Both the position numbers and the translations under genes were made by a program. Below are positions 22,048-34,735 of a stretch of DNA of 64,000 nucleotides, one piece after another. Source of the stretch: Chaetoderma sp. LZ-2023a (Eukaryota > Mollusca > Caudofoveata > Chaetodermatida > Chaetodermatidae); assembly GCA_034401795.1 (NCBI GenBank), contig CM067370.1:51411380-51475379 (forward strand), given 5' to 3'. The notes beneath the pieces are model-generated. The model worked only from the letters and a program-made list of their open reading frames with translations. It did no database searches and was not told where the DNA came from. Positions within the stretch are counted from its first letter, which is position 1. Each line of letters starts with the position of its first letter.

Positions 22048-25000
22048 ATGAAGGCGGTTGTAAACATCATTTTACAAATTATGATTATCTGCACCATCAA
22101 TTGCAGAGGATTAAAAACCGAATTCAAGCAGCGCCACTTGCTTGAAGAATTAGCAAATGGGAGAGTTGATGTTGCTTTTCTACAAGAGACCAAAATTCAA
22201 AAAGCTGAAGTGTATGAATCTCTCAAAGATATTTAAAAAGGGCAGATTTATTTTTCTTTATCACAAGATAATAGTGCGGGAGTGGCCATTCTTATCCTGG
22301 CCGCTGTCTCAACTATGTTGACGTTATATCGTCGTCATCAGATCCAAATGGACGATGGATTTGTGTATCAATTGATGTACTAAACACAAGTTTAAATTTG
22401 ATGTGCCTTTATGCACCTACCTCTCATCAATTGCGCCGTGAATTTCTAAATGATGTTTCCACAATAATTCAAGACAGAACACCTGAAAACCTAATTATGG
22501 GCGGTGACTTTAATTGCATATTAGACGAGGCTAAAGACAGAAACTCTAGGTCTAATTTTAATGACACATCGCATAATATTTTGAAACACATTTGTGAAAA
22601 TAAAAGCTTGTTAGACACTTATCGGGTTGAAAATCCAGAAGGCCAGGAATTTATTTGGTTTTCAACCGATGGAAGGTTAGCTTCAAGGTTAGACAGGATC
22701 TATGTAGAACGTTCATTGAAAGGTTACATGTGTAAAACTAACATAAAACCAGTAACTTTCTTTGATCACAATATGTTTTCCATCACATTAGACAATGCTG
22801 ACTGGGTCAAACGAGGAGATGGATTTTGGAAACTTAATGTAGCATTGCTACGAGATAGTTGCTACCGCAAATGTGTGGAAAGTTGTTGGAGGCATTGGGA
22901 TGAAAGAAGAGGTTCGTATGAATGTATAACAGACTGGTGGGAAGATGCTAAATCAGACCTGAAATATATTTCAAGGCAGTATTCCATTAGGAAAGCACGT
23001 GAAATACGAAAGCGTAAAAAGGCGCTTCAGAGGTCGTTGTGTAAAATTAATAAGAACATTAATGATGGGGAATATAATTATTACGAACTATTAGTTAAAT
23101 TAAAAGGTAGACTAAATGAAATAGAGCAATATCAGTTTGATGGCGCCAAAATAAGGTCAAGAGCACAAATGCACACCGAGGGCGAAAAGCCTACACGTTA
23201 CTTTCGTAACTTGGAAAAGCAAGAGGCATAGAGAAATTAATGCGCTCACTGAAGACTAATGATGGAGTATCAGTGTGCTCAAATGCAGAAATGACTGAAA
23301 CAGTATCCGAATTTTACAAATCATTGTATAAATCTGAGGGAAGCGAGGAAACTGCAACTAGAGATGTTTTAGCTAATATAACGAAAAGACTTCTAGATTC
23401 ATGTCGCGAAAGCTGTGACCAATCAATAACAATTGATGATTTGACAAAATCCCTCAAAGGTATGAAGTTAGAAAGGTCTCCTGGATGTGACGGACTTCCA
23501 GTTGAATATTATCAAACATTCTGGCACATATTTGGGCCAGTATTAGAAGAAATAGCAACTAGCATTTTTAAGCTAGGGCATCTCCCTACATCGATGGCCC
23601 AAGCATATGTTCGGCTTATATACAAGAGGGGTGACAGAAATAAAATACAGAATTATAGACCAATCTCTCTACTCTGTGTAGATTATAAGATTATTACTCG
23701 GGCACTAACATTAAAACTTGGCGCAGTCCTAGGCGAAGTCATTCATGATGAGCAAACCTGCTCTGTGCGCCAGGAAGATCAATATTAAACATCATTTTGC
23801 TTATACGGGACCTTATTCAATTAGTTGAAAAGGATTGTATCCCAGCAGCAATAATAGCACTTGATAACGAGAAGGCGTTTGACAGACTAGAATGGGATTT
23901 CTTGTTTAAGTCTTTAGACCATATTGGCTTTGGTTCAAGATTTATTAAATGGGTCAATATTTTATATACTGATATAACAAGTTGCTATTTAGTTAACAAT
24001 CAGCTATCCAAACCTGTAGTGTTGGAACGAGGTGTCAGACAGGGTTGCTCACTGTCCCCGCTTCTATTCGTCATAGCCATGGAATCGTTGGGGGCCACAT
24101 TGAGGCAACGCAATTACTTTCAAGGAATATGTATACGTGGCGTAGAAAGGCCACTAAAGGTTTCTCAATATGCAGATGATACGACTGTGTTTGCGGGTAA
24201 AAATACGGATTTTAGAATTTTAAATGGAGTATTAACAGATTTTCAAAAGGCATCAGGACTTAAAGTCAATAAAAATAAATCTAAGGGATTGTTTTTGGGC
24301 GATTGGAAGGGCAGAACTGATAATGTGATGGATATTAACTGCTCAAATGATGTCATAAAAATTTGGGTATTTACTTTAGTAGAGAACAAAATGTATTACT
24401 AAACTGAGAAGAAAGGATATCCAAGCTAAAGGGTGCATTACTAAATTGAAAACGACGTCGCCTAACTGTCTTTGGCAGGACATTTGTCCTTAATAATTCA
24501 ATTTTATCTGGACTGTGGTATACCGCTTCTGTAGTTCATATGCCCAAATCAGTAGAGTCAAAGATCAACACGTTATTTTTGTCCTTCTTATGGGAGGACA
24601 GAGCCCATTTAGTATCACAGTCAATCCTCACCAATGAAAAGCATGCCGGAGGCCTGGATTTGGTTAATGTTTCAGCAAAGTGTGCTTCTTTAAAATTGAA
24701 ATTCTTCAATAAGTTACTTACTTCAAACTCATCTTGGTCAAGTGTTTCAAGGGCACTTCTCCAAAGGTACGTTGACCCATTTCCAGTAGAATGTTTATTT
24801 ATGTGCAAGAAATTGCCACCTAATCATCAAAAGATTCCAAATGTATATAAAGATCAGCTCGAAGCCTTAAAAATATTTACACGATCAATGCCACAACCCA
24901 ATTGTTGGGAAGATGCCTTAGAGCAACGTCTTTGTAGTAGTTGATTCGTGATAATGATGATGTATTATATTTGGCCTCTATGGCCAAAAATGGTATTCAA

Positions 25001-25787
25001 TATTTACGTGACTTGGTAAATCCGAAATCTCGTAAATGGATTGCGATGCAAGATGTAGCAAGAATAACATCAATGAGACATATTGATGCTCAGCGCTTAT
25101 TTGTTAGAATAAAGAATGCAATACCTGCTGTATGGTTCAAATTGCCGAAAGCACGTGGCAACATTGATATGTTGCAACCAACATTAGTATTTATGTCAGA
25201 ACATATAAAATACAACATGGCATCTAGAGACTGGTATATAATTATAATGCAAAGTCGGAGACAGACTCCTATTGTGGTTAGGCATTGGAACAATTTAGGA
25301 TGCACGCCAAAGAACTGGAAAAATGCCTGGAAAGCAATACATCTACCTTGTCTACCAGGAAATGCACGGGACCTGGCATGGCGATTACTCCATCGAAGAC
25401 TATGGGTCGGTCATCTTACTTATATGTGTAAAATATCAAGTACAGACCGGTGCTTATTATGTAATACTGAGGAGGAAACGATAGACCATCTATTTACTCA
25501 GTGTCGCATAACTACAGGCTTTTGGGTATATATTAATATGCTCCTTGCTAAATTTGGAACCAAATATGTGAATTTAGCATCTGGAGGCCAGAGATAAAAC
25601 AGGCAACAACCATCAGAGAGCCATACAAGCTATATTTCGATCATTGTTGATGAACTGCATTCATTGTGAATTTTACAGGCTAGTAGAACATGGGAGAGAA
25701 AGTAGATTTAAAGACGTATGGTGCAAAACTGGCCTAGTATCAATTGAATACGGATATCTAAAAATATCAGAAGCAGAACTTGTATAA
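22048..25787 (+). pseudogene. Tx1/L1-like LINE ORF2 (APE endonuclease + reverse transcriptase)
   Basis: ATG at 22048, four bases after the ORF1 stop. The endonuclease has ICTINCRGLK, FLQETKI, LMCLYAPTSH, IMGGDFNCILDEAKDR and a DH pair in FFDHNMFSI. The RT has LERSPGCDGLPVEYY, NYRPISLLCVDYKII, LDNEKAFDRLEW, RGVRQGCSLSPLLFVIAME and an intact YADDTTVF (24169 on). The C-terminal zinc block is DRCLLCNTEEETIDHLFTQC. The order and wording match Tx1-type L1 relatives. Damage: stop at 22234, frameshifts near 22310, 23230, 23785 and 24370, and stops near 24944 and 25597. The protein would have nicked target DNA and primed reverse transcription there. This copy cannot make it. Confidence 0.92.
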
Positions 25788-27011
<1,224 letters not shown>

Positions 27012-27834
27012 ATTAATCCTGCTCTGAAAACAACCAAATGCATATCCTGTAACAGTCACGTTTTCAGAGAACCTCACGTCATTTTATTGACGGCTTGTGT
27101 CTTTGAATGGATATTGTCGTCATCTCGCACTAATTAGATAAGCAGACCACCCACAATACCGCCTGTGCCGTATATTTGGTCATTGGTCCGAAAAAAGAGT
27201 TTAGTGCACATTGGCAATAAATATCCCTTATGCATCATGTTCTATGCACTTGCTCGAAGCCATCAAGGTTTGTCGTGATCTATTTCTGGACTGCTGGAAT
27301 CAAAGTGCAGGGTCTGTGGGCAGATCATACACTACTATATCGTTTATTCTCCAGCTGATATAATCTAATATTACTTAAGCCTACGACATGCACCTTTTTA
27401 GAAATAGCATTTTACATCTCATTACTATTTTACCACAGTTTTGAGTTAGGTATAAGCACACGATTTGCGGTCGATTTAGTCTTCTACCCATAACCTTTAC
27501 AGCAAAGGAAGGAAGGATGGATTTTCCGGAATTTTCTAAATATTGGTATTTATTAGATGTCGGCAACCTTGATATCCGCTAATGATGCACTTCATAGAAC
27601 CAGTCCTTAGATAGCTTGCTTCCTGCTAAATAATCTATGCTACTGTTTGATGTCACACGCATGAACTGCTCTGGCAGAAATGCACGTCATTATAAGAGAT
27701 GGTGGAATGAGTATTTAGATAAATTGAGCGATTCGATCTCTGCCATTCAGGTGTCTGCCGTTCGTAATCAGGATACGTTATTTGTTAGCTGATGTCAGAA
27801 TAACGTATGTCTGACCCGAAAGAGAACTCTAGCT
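27012..27834. other. No recognisable feature
   Basis: Unique-looking DNA downstream of the microsatellite. No gene or repeat recognised. Confidence 0.45.
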
Positions 27835-27891
27835 GCCATAGCAATGCAGTAAAATTGGTTTCGATATAATCAACAGCTTACCTATGCAATA
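27835..27891 (-). mobile_element. Family 1 fragment (one hairpin arm)
   Basis: GCCATAGCAATGCAGTAAAA, then TTGGTTTCGATATAATCAAC and AGCTTACCTATGCA, correspond to the loop and second arm of a reverse-oriented family 1 copy. It abuts the next copy. Confidence 0.6.
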
Positions 27892-28283
27892 GAGGATTCC
27901 CGTTTATTCATCAATCATATCACGTCATAATCAACTACGTGACGTATAAGATGAGGTCATACTCAATTAAGTCATGAATTGCGTAGATACGCTCTTCACG
28001 GACGCTTAAATGACGACAGGTTAAGCGTTGTTGGACGAATTGTATACCCTTGCTATTCGATAAACATGCTGTTGAATATTTTGAAACTAATTTTCCTGGG
28101 CGTTGTTGCTGCCATAGTGAGCAACAGCACCAAGTCATATTAGTTTCAAAATATTCAACAGCTTACCTGTATGGTTTCTGGAAATTGATAGTCAGGTAGG
28201 TCCTGGATCGATCGATCCCAACACCTGCGAAGCATGGGTGGAGCTTAGCTAGCGATGGGCGAGGCATAGCTAAACCTAGATTC
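27892..28283 (-). mobile_element. Family 1 hairpin MITE, copy H
   Basis: Reverse-oriented, nearly complete. Starts GAGGATTCCCGTTTATTCA and has full hairpin arms around 28069-28165 (CTGTTGAATATTTTGAAACT and complement). It continues with GGATCGATCGATCCCAACAC and ends GCATAGCTAAACCTAGATTC. Confidence 0.87.
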
Positions 28284-28393
28284 CTGCATTGCCCTGGAAC
28301 GGTATTTCTGAGAGTTTTTGGTTCAAAGTGTTAACATCTATTCACACGCCCATAAAGAGGGGGCTGCTTCTGGGTAGAGATGGGCGTAGTATT

Positions 28394-28746
28394 CATGAAT
28401 CCATTTCCTCACTCAAGCATATGACGTCATAATCAACACCGTGTTGACGTGTAGGCTGACGTCATATTCATGACGTCATGAATGACTAGATATAGTCCGT
28501 CTTTAAAGCTTTCTAGTCCAACACGTTGAACGAATTGTATGGCTTTACGATTGAATAAATATTCGCTTGAATATTTTGAAACTAATTTGACTGGACGCTG
28601 TTTCTGCCATATTTAACAGCTTACCTGTATAGTTTTCCGGAAACTCATAGTCAGGGAGTTCAGGTATCCATCGATCCCAACACTGACTAGGTGTGGGTGG
28701 AGCTTATATAGAGATGGGCGGGGCATAGCTACAACTGGAAATGCCC
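28394..28746 (-). mobile_element. Family 1 hairpin MITE, copy I
   Basis: Begins CATGAATCCATTTCCTCACT after ATT and ends CTGGAAATGCCC before ATT. Contains ATATGACGTCATAATCAAC and GACGTCATATTCATGACGTC. The left arm is complete and the second arm is mostly deleted. Confidence 0.85.
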
Positions 28747-28867
28747 ATTGGGAGAAATGCTAGACTCTTTATTGGTCAGTGGAATGTGGTCCAACAACTG
28801 CCGTAGCATTCGCCATTAGCTTTCAGAAACTACAGAATGAGCACGATTTATATTAGACTAATGAAAC

Positions 28868-29118
28868 GGAGGAATCCAGTTTTAGCTATGCCCAGCCCAT
28901 CTCTAGCTAAGCTCCACCCACAACTCAATTTCCAGAAAACAATACAGGAAAGCTGTATGGCAGCGACAGCTCCCAGTCGAATTAGTTTAAAACTTTTCAA
29001 CAGCATGCTTATTAAATAGAAAGGGCATACAATTCGTGCAACGTGTCGGACTATTACCCGGTTAAGACGGACTAAATCGAGTCATTCAAGACGTAATTGA
29101 TTATGATTGACGTTGGTT
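28868..29118 (+). mobile_element. Family 1 hairpin MITE, copy J
   Basis: Starts GAGGAATCCAGTTTTAGC. The left hairpin arm is largely absent and the right arm is present (CAGTCGAATTAGTTTAAAAC). The end is degraded. Confidence 0.78.
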
Positions 29119-29319
29119 TTATGATCTATCTCCCAGCCTTTTAGGTACCACGAGGTTCAACTCGATTTTAATCAAAGGTACTTGTTGAGCATTAACATCA
29201 AACGTAGAATTCAATTTCTCGGAATGCGACAAGAGCCCCACCTCCCCGCCCGAAAGCCTTGGTATTTGCTGTACTCGGTACCAGCATCTCCAAGGCCCAT
29301 ACAGGACGCCACTGCACAC

Positions 29320-29470
29320 ACCTGCGAAGTGTGCTACGCAAAAAAGAAGCAGGACAGGGTACACTGACGGCCAAGAAGAACCTGAGGGAGCCCAGTACTC
29401 TCGCCGCGGACGAGAAGAGAAGCGGTGGGCAAAGATGACCCAATTACAGCTGCATGCTATCTTCAAGTTA
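29320..29470 (+). pseudogene. 3' scrap of the copy A/B LINE family
   Basis: The stretch AAGAAGCAGGACAGGGTACA, then CTGACGGCCAAGAAGAACCT and GGACGAGAAGAGAAGCGGTG, aligns with the last coding part of copies A and B (AAGAAAGCATGACTCGGTAC, GACTTGAGGAAGC, GGACAAGACACAGTGG). It ends near CAATTACAGCTGCATG. It is more diverged than A and B, so probably an older relative. No RT remains. Confidence 0.6.
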
Positions 29471-30779
29471 CCTCAACTTCAGCCCCAGACGACAGTATAA
29501 TATCGTCATCAAAAGTCCTTCAGCGATGCAATAGTAGTAAGCTGAAGAATGACGATGTCATGGAAATATTCGTCCCATTAGCTTGTAACGGGTTTCTACA
29601 CATATTTGATGTTGGTTGCATGAAGAATTTGATTGCAGACGGAGTGGGTCCTGACGCATGTCTTTTTGCCTTTTACCAAGGAACTTAGTGACACGAGACA
29701 TAGTTGTTTGACCCTTTCACTTGAGACTCAAAATATTTCTTGTCACAATATGGCAAAATTGGTTCTACATTCTCGTGTTCCATAGCTATGGCAACATTGT
29801 ATATTGCAGTATGTACTTAGCGACTCCATGACATAGTTATTTAAGGCTTTAAACTGAAACACAACTCTCGCCAAATCGTTCAAGCTAAAAGCCCCCATGA
29901 GCCGCCAAAAGTTGAATTGATTTTCCAAATTTGGTTATTCTAGTTTTTTGCATTTCAGAATCAATATATGTATCTTGTTCTGTACTTTGTGACCCATGAC
30001 AGAGAAATCTAAGCTTTAGCCTAAAAGCTAGAATTCCTTCTAGCTGGCCCTGATATAATAAATAGGATAAGTAATTGTTACATGTTGCAGTCTGGCTTCA
30101 CTGAAGTGCTCAGCTAATTTAAATCTCTTACCCCTGGTCAGTGGGGCTGTTTTCCCTTAGCGAGCATTCATCCTGGATGCACGGTAAGCTATGCATTCAC
30201 ATAACCTACTCTAAACTCGCGGGTGCTTATTTACGGCTAGGTAGACGGGAGAAACACAGAGTGAAGTGCATTGCTCAATGGAGACAAAGCGGCAGCTAGG
30301 CCGTGATGAGAATTGCTAACCTTTCAGTTATCAGCGCGCACCCTAACCACTTTCTCCAACATTCCTCTACCGATATGAATTGATATGCCAAATTTGATGA
30401 TTCTACCTTCTTGCATTCAGAAGATATGTTGCCGGTAAACAGACATACAAATATCCATACACGCGGCGCGGATGGACCGCCAATACCCACTCAAGCCGTC
30501 CGCGCTAGTTTTGTATAGCAGGGATCTAAGGATTTAGGAATGACCATTATTCCTTCTAGTAGCGTATACATAAGGGGACCGAAGATTGATATTGATTTTG
30601 AGTCAATGAGTAAATGTCATCCCTATTGTCATCCGACTAAGCTTTCTACATTTTCTTTCAAAACCCAGCTTCTTTGAATGCAATGACTGTATTTTAATGA
30701 GTATATTGATCCTGCAAATGGGAAGATGGTTATTATTCACACGTTTCTTTGAAGAAAAGTTTGGATTATGCCGTCCCGC
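29471..30779. other. No recognisable feature
   Basis: The plus-strand frame at 29425-29688 (87 codons) lacks a recognisable domain and overlaps the LINE scrap. Nothing else is supportable. Confidence 0.45.
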
Positions 30780-30905
30780 CCGTGTGCGTGCATATGTCCG
30801 TACGTGTGTGCGTGCGTGTGTGCATGTGTGCATGTATGTGTTCCTGCATGCGTGCGTATGTACGTGTGTGTGAGCGCGCGCGTGCGTGCGTGCGTGCGTG
30901 CGGGC
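30780..30905. repeat. (TGCG)/(TGTG)-rich degenerate microsatellite
   Basis: Mixed GTGTGC, GTGCG and CATG units ending in (GTGC)n. It creates Thr-His-Ala-Arg frames on the minus strand. Confidence 0.9.
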
Positions 30906-31352
30906 GGGATTGATGCGTCATCAATCAAGCAATTTAGTTTATTTTAAGATAAAAAGACCAATGTCCGTGGTCCCGCTAATTATTTATCTAAGCTAATGGT
31001 CGTTTATGAAACTTTGTATTTGTATATGACAGGAAGTGAGTTTCAGATCAAACGGGCTGTGAAAAAGGTTATTGTGCATTGACTAAGAAACATATTTTTC
31101 TTTTCAATGTTGTGGAGAAAATAATACCTTTAAAATTTGCCAATAACTACTGACAACTAGGCATAATTACTTCTAGCAGGTGGGGCTGAGTTGTCTGAAC
31201 ATTGATCACATGGATCCATGAATTGCCATGCTGTTTCACCACATTTAGCATAAGTCTTTACAAAGATTACATATTCCACGCCAAACTGATCTCTTGATCT
31301 CACCTCTTGTTTGAACCACAGGGCAAGCACGTTAATTCCTATGTTGACAATT
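30906..31352. other. No recognisable feature
   Basis: No gene or repeat identified. Confidence 0.45.
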
Positions 31353-31730
31353 CACCTTTCCAGAGTACCCACCCATCATGTGACGTCATAATGAACTGCG
31401 TGGTGTGTACAATGACATCATAATGAATGACGTCGATAAGTACGTCACGAACACTATATTTGATGACGGGCTGTTGTACAAATTGTTTGCTTTTACTATT
31501 TAATAAATATTCTGTTGAATATTTTGAAACTAATTTGACTGGGCGCTGTTGCTGCCTATGGCAGTAACAGCACCCAGTCTAATTAGTTACAAAATATTCA
31601 ACAGCTTCCCTGTATAGTTTTCAGGAAATTGATAGCTAGGGCATTCGGGGATCGATCAATCCAAACACGGCGAGGTGTGGGTGGAGCTTAGCTAGTGATT
31701 GGCGGGGCATAGCTAAAAATGGAAAGATCC
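31353..31730 (-). mobile_element. Family 1 hairpin MITE, copy K, best-preserved full copy
   Basis: Starts CACCTTTCCAGAGTACCC after ATT and ends AAAAATGGAAAGATCC before ATT. The 45-nt hairpin arms (31512-31556, 31560-31604) differ at only 4 positions and are separated by TAT. The order is CRE-rich segment, hairpin, GATCGATC block, GCTTAGCTAG / GGCGGGGCATAGCT. It serves as the family reference here. Confidence 0.92.
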
Positions 31731-31887
31731 ATTAATGAAGTAATACAGATACACTTCTGAGAAATACTATGTTTAAATGCGTACTATAGCAGGTTGAAAA
31801 TGAATTTAACTTTTGAAAACTTTGCATAAATCACTGCACACTGCTATATTCGCAATGTCGTATTTTGTGTCAGCAATGTTATATAAG

Positions 31888-33915
31888 ATCATCAGCGACA
31901 CTGACACTCGAATGCCATTAAGAAGTTCCTCGGGGAGCAAATAGCTAACATCGACATGAGCTCCGATCCAAATAAATCCCTACCAAAAATAGTGAAAACT
32001 ATTGAATCATCATCTACCAGCACCATAAGAGTTCGCAAAAACAACCGAGCTAAGGATACAGACGACCCTATAGTAGCAAATGTATCAGCAGAGCAGAAAG
32101 CGGCACGGTTGCACATCTATTAAAGTGGCTAAAGTGAGGGCCACACCAAATTAGGCTTAAAACATCTTGCTATTCAATAGGCAGACTCCCTACCAGATGA
32201 AATCACTGCCACGGATGACTGTCACAAAATGTTTTGGGCAGCCCGACCCCTGAGGATTACTGACCACACACCGCCGCTCACTGTACACAATTCTGAAGTA
32301 CACTTTATCGGGACTGACCAGGGCAGAGACGAGGGAATTCGAGAATGGTTCAAGGAACAGTTCACTGGCCACGATGATGAGCCTTTGCACCCGCGATCAG
32401 GAGACCCCAAAATTACTGACACCAAGTAAAACAGCAGAAGTTGAGAAGACATTTAAAGCCCTGCATTAACGTGCATATGGACCTGTTGGCATGAGGAATG
32501 AACTATTCAAATATGTGACATTATCTCAAAGCCGATCACACATGTAATCAATTCAGCTTTTATTCATAACCTTCCCATCGATCCTATATCCTTATCGCAC
32601 TAGCAAAGCTCATGACGCCACCTCCCCCAGGCCAATCTGCGGCTCATTGTTATCTTCAATAGCATACGGAGAATGCTATCCAATGTTACTCTATGCCGCA
32701 TCCGAGATAGGATCGATGACTTCACCGGAACATATCAAAGTGGCTTCAAACGTGGACTCAGCTGTGCAGACATTGTATTCCTCAATGCATTCTTGTGTCG
32801 GTAGTCATGTCCAAGCACTGGGATTTCGACAAAATGGGCATTGGCATGTCACAAGCCTCCGACACAATTAAACGCTCAAAGATCCTACTAGGCCAGGCCA
32901 GTTGCAATGAAGATGAGCTACTACTAGTGGGATTACTACTTGCATACATCAAGCTAAGAGTACGAGTCAAGTCACTGAATTCTGTAAAGTTTGAAACATC
33001 AATCGGCTCCCCACAGGGAGATGGTCTATCCCAGGTGCGTTTTACCTGCTACCTTGCTGCTACATTTAAATCCGTGTGGTGAAATGCCACAAGCCCGAAT
33101 ACCCCAATGTCTATACTAGGTATGCCGCTAGAAATGGAACATGCCAAAGATGATAGACTTCATAGACGAGGAAAAGAAACACCTTGACGAACTTCTCCCA
33201 ATAGTTGCAACAAACTAAAAATTGAGAATCTCGTTATGAATGAATCCAAAGTAGAGTTCAGCCACAAATACATACCTATAAAGCAAGGAACTAAAGAAAA
33301 TGACGACCCACTTCGTTGCGGCGAACCATGGAGTAAAGGTAATACCCTGGGTTCACTGTTTTGCAGTACTGCTGACATTGCGGCACGATTGGTCATTGGG
33401 AATATAGCTTTTCAGTTCTTCTGGAAGCTCTGGATTCGTAGATCAAAGATAACCTTGACAGAAAAACGACGTTTATACAATGCAACATTCGCATCATTGA
33501 TGCTGTATAATGGTAACAGCTGGCCATCTCCAAAGGCAGCTCTAGACAAACGTGATGTCTGCCACCGCAAACACCTACGCACCATCACTGGCCACCGATG
33601 GCCAGACAGCATATTTTCCACTTTAGCCATGTACTAAAGATGCCAGACGGCACACCAGTACAGAGATCCTTGGGATTCGCCTTACTGGGAGCAAGCAAAT
33701 ACAAGGCCAGGAGAGGACGTGATTGTATAAATCTGCTAAGCACGCTACGAGGTGACCTCGGAAAAGCAGGATTCGGTACACTCAAATAAAGAATGGACCT
33801 GATGAAGCTAAGGATTTCGGCTGAGGACAAGACACAGTGGGCAAACGCGAAGAAGGACTGATTGCAGCTGTAGTATGTTTCTACTACTACAGCTGCCGAA
33901 CACAGTAATCATAAT
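31888..33915 (+). pseudogene. Endonuclease/RT LINE, copy B, 5'-truncated, with 13-bp TSD
   Basis: Same family as the copy at 9.5-11.8 kb, but starting further 3', between endonuclease and RT. Shared blocks are SGFKRGLSCADIVFLNAF (frame-broken), SIGSPQGDGLSQVRF, MNESKVEFSHK, LGSLFCSTADIAARLVIGNI, FWKLWIRRSKI and HRKHLRTITGHRWPDSIF. The YADD region is scrambled (about 33140). A deletion near 33610 joins the C-terminal parts. The tail TACTACTACAGCTGCCGAAC is followed by AATGTTATCTAAG (33916-33928). AATGTTATATAAG precedes the element (31875-31887), so the TSD has one mismatch. Confidence 0.87.
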
Positions 33916-33928
33916 AATGTTATCTAAG

Positions 33929-34354
33929 CAGACATTGTCAGTGTATTACTTCTGAAGTGTTGACGTTATGAAAGCTCTATGAAAGAAAATCAAAGCATTT
34001 AATTAACTCTTACCTGCAATCAAATATGGCAACCTAACCGGAAGCAGCAATATTTAAATCGCGAAAATTGTTCAAACAATAACCCTGGCTGGTGGTCACT
34101 GTAGATTCAGAACTCCAAACTTGTACATCTTGATCTTCTCTTGAATATATCCCAATATTATATTTTCTACACAGTGAACTGCATTTCAACTACCTTTCGA
34201 TATCTTTAACCGCCTGTCACATCATGGTACATCATAATACTTTTCAACGCAGATGATTTACTTTTAGATTAATAATAACCATGATATATCCCTCCCAGAC
34301 CCAACAATGACACGAGCACACAAGCAAAATGTAACTAGTTAAAACGTAATGTAT
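33929..34354. other. No recognisable feature
   Basis: No gene or repeat identified. Confidence 0.45.
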
Positions 34355-34735
34355 GAATCCACTTTTAGCTATGCGCCGTCCGTCTCTAGCTAACTCTACC
34401 CATGTTTCGCCCGTGTTTGGATGGATCAAACCTTGAACTCCCTGAATCTCAATTTCCAGAAAACTATACAGGTAAGCTGTTGACTATCTTGTAACTTATG
34501 TGAATGGGTGCTGTTGCTGCCATCGTCCAGTCAAAGTAGTGTTAAAATATTGAACAGAATGTTTACTAAATAGTAAAGACATACCATTCATATAACTTGA
34601 TGGACTATTCGAGTTTTATAACGGACTATTTCTGTCAATTATGATAATGGATTGTGTCACTGGATTGTGACGTAAACCTATACGTGACGTAATTGATTAG
34701 GACATCAATACTTGATCGGCAGATTGGATTCTTCT
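34355..34735 (+). mobile_element. Family 1 hairpin MITE, copy L
   Basis: Starts GAATCCACTTTTAGCTATGC. Diverged hairpin arms follow (AGCTGTTGACTATCTTGTAA / CAGTCAAAGTAGTGTTAAAA). The right half resembles the GATTATGAC-rich segment but has lost most TGACGTCA sites, so it is an older copy. Confidence 0.75.
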
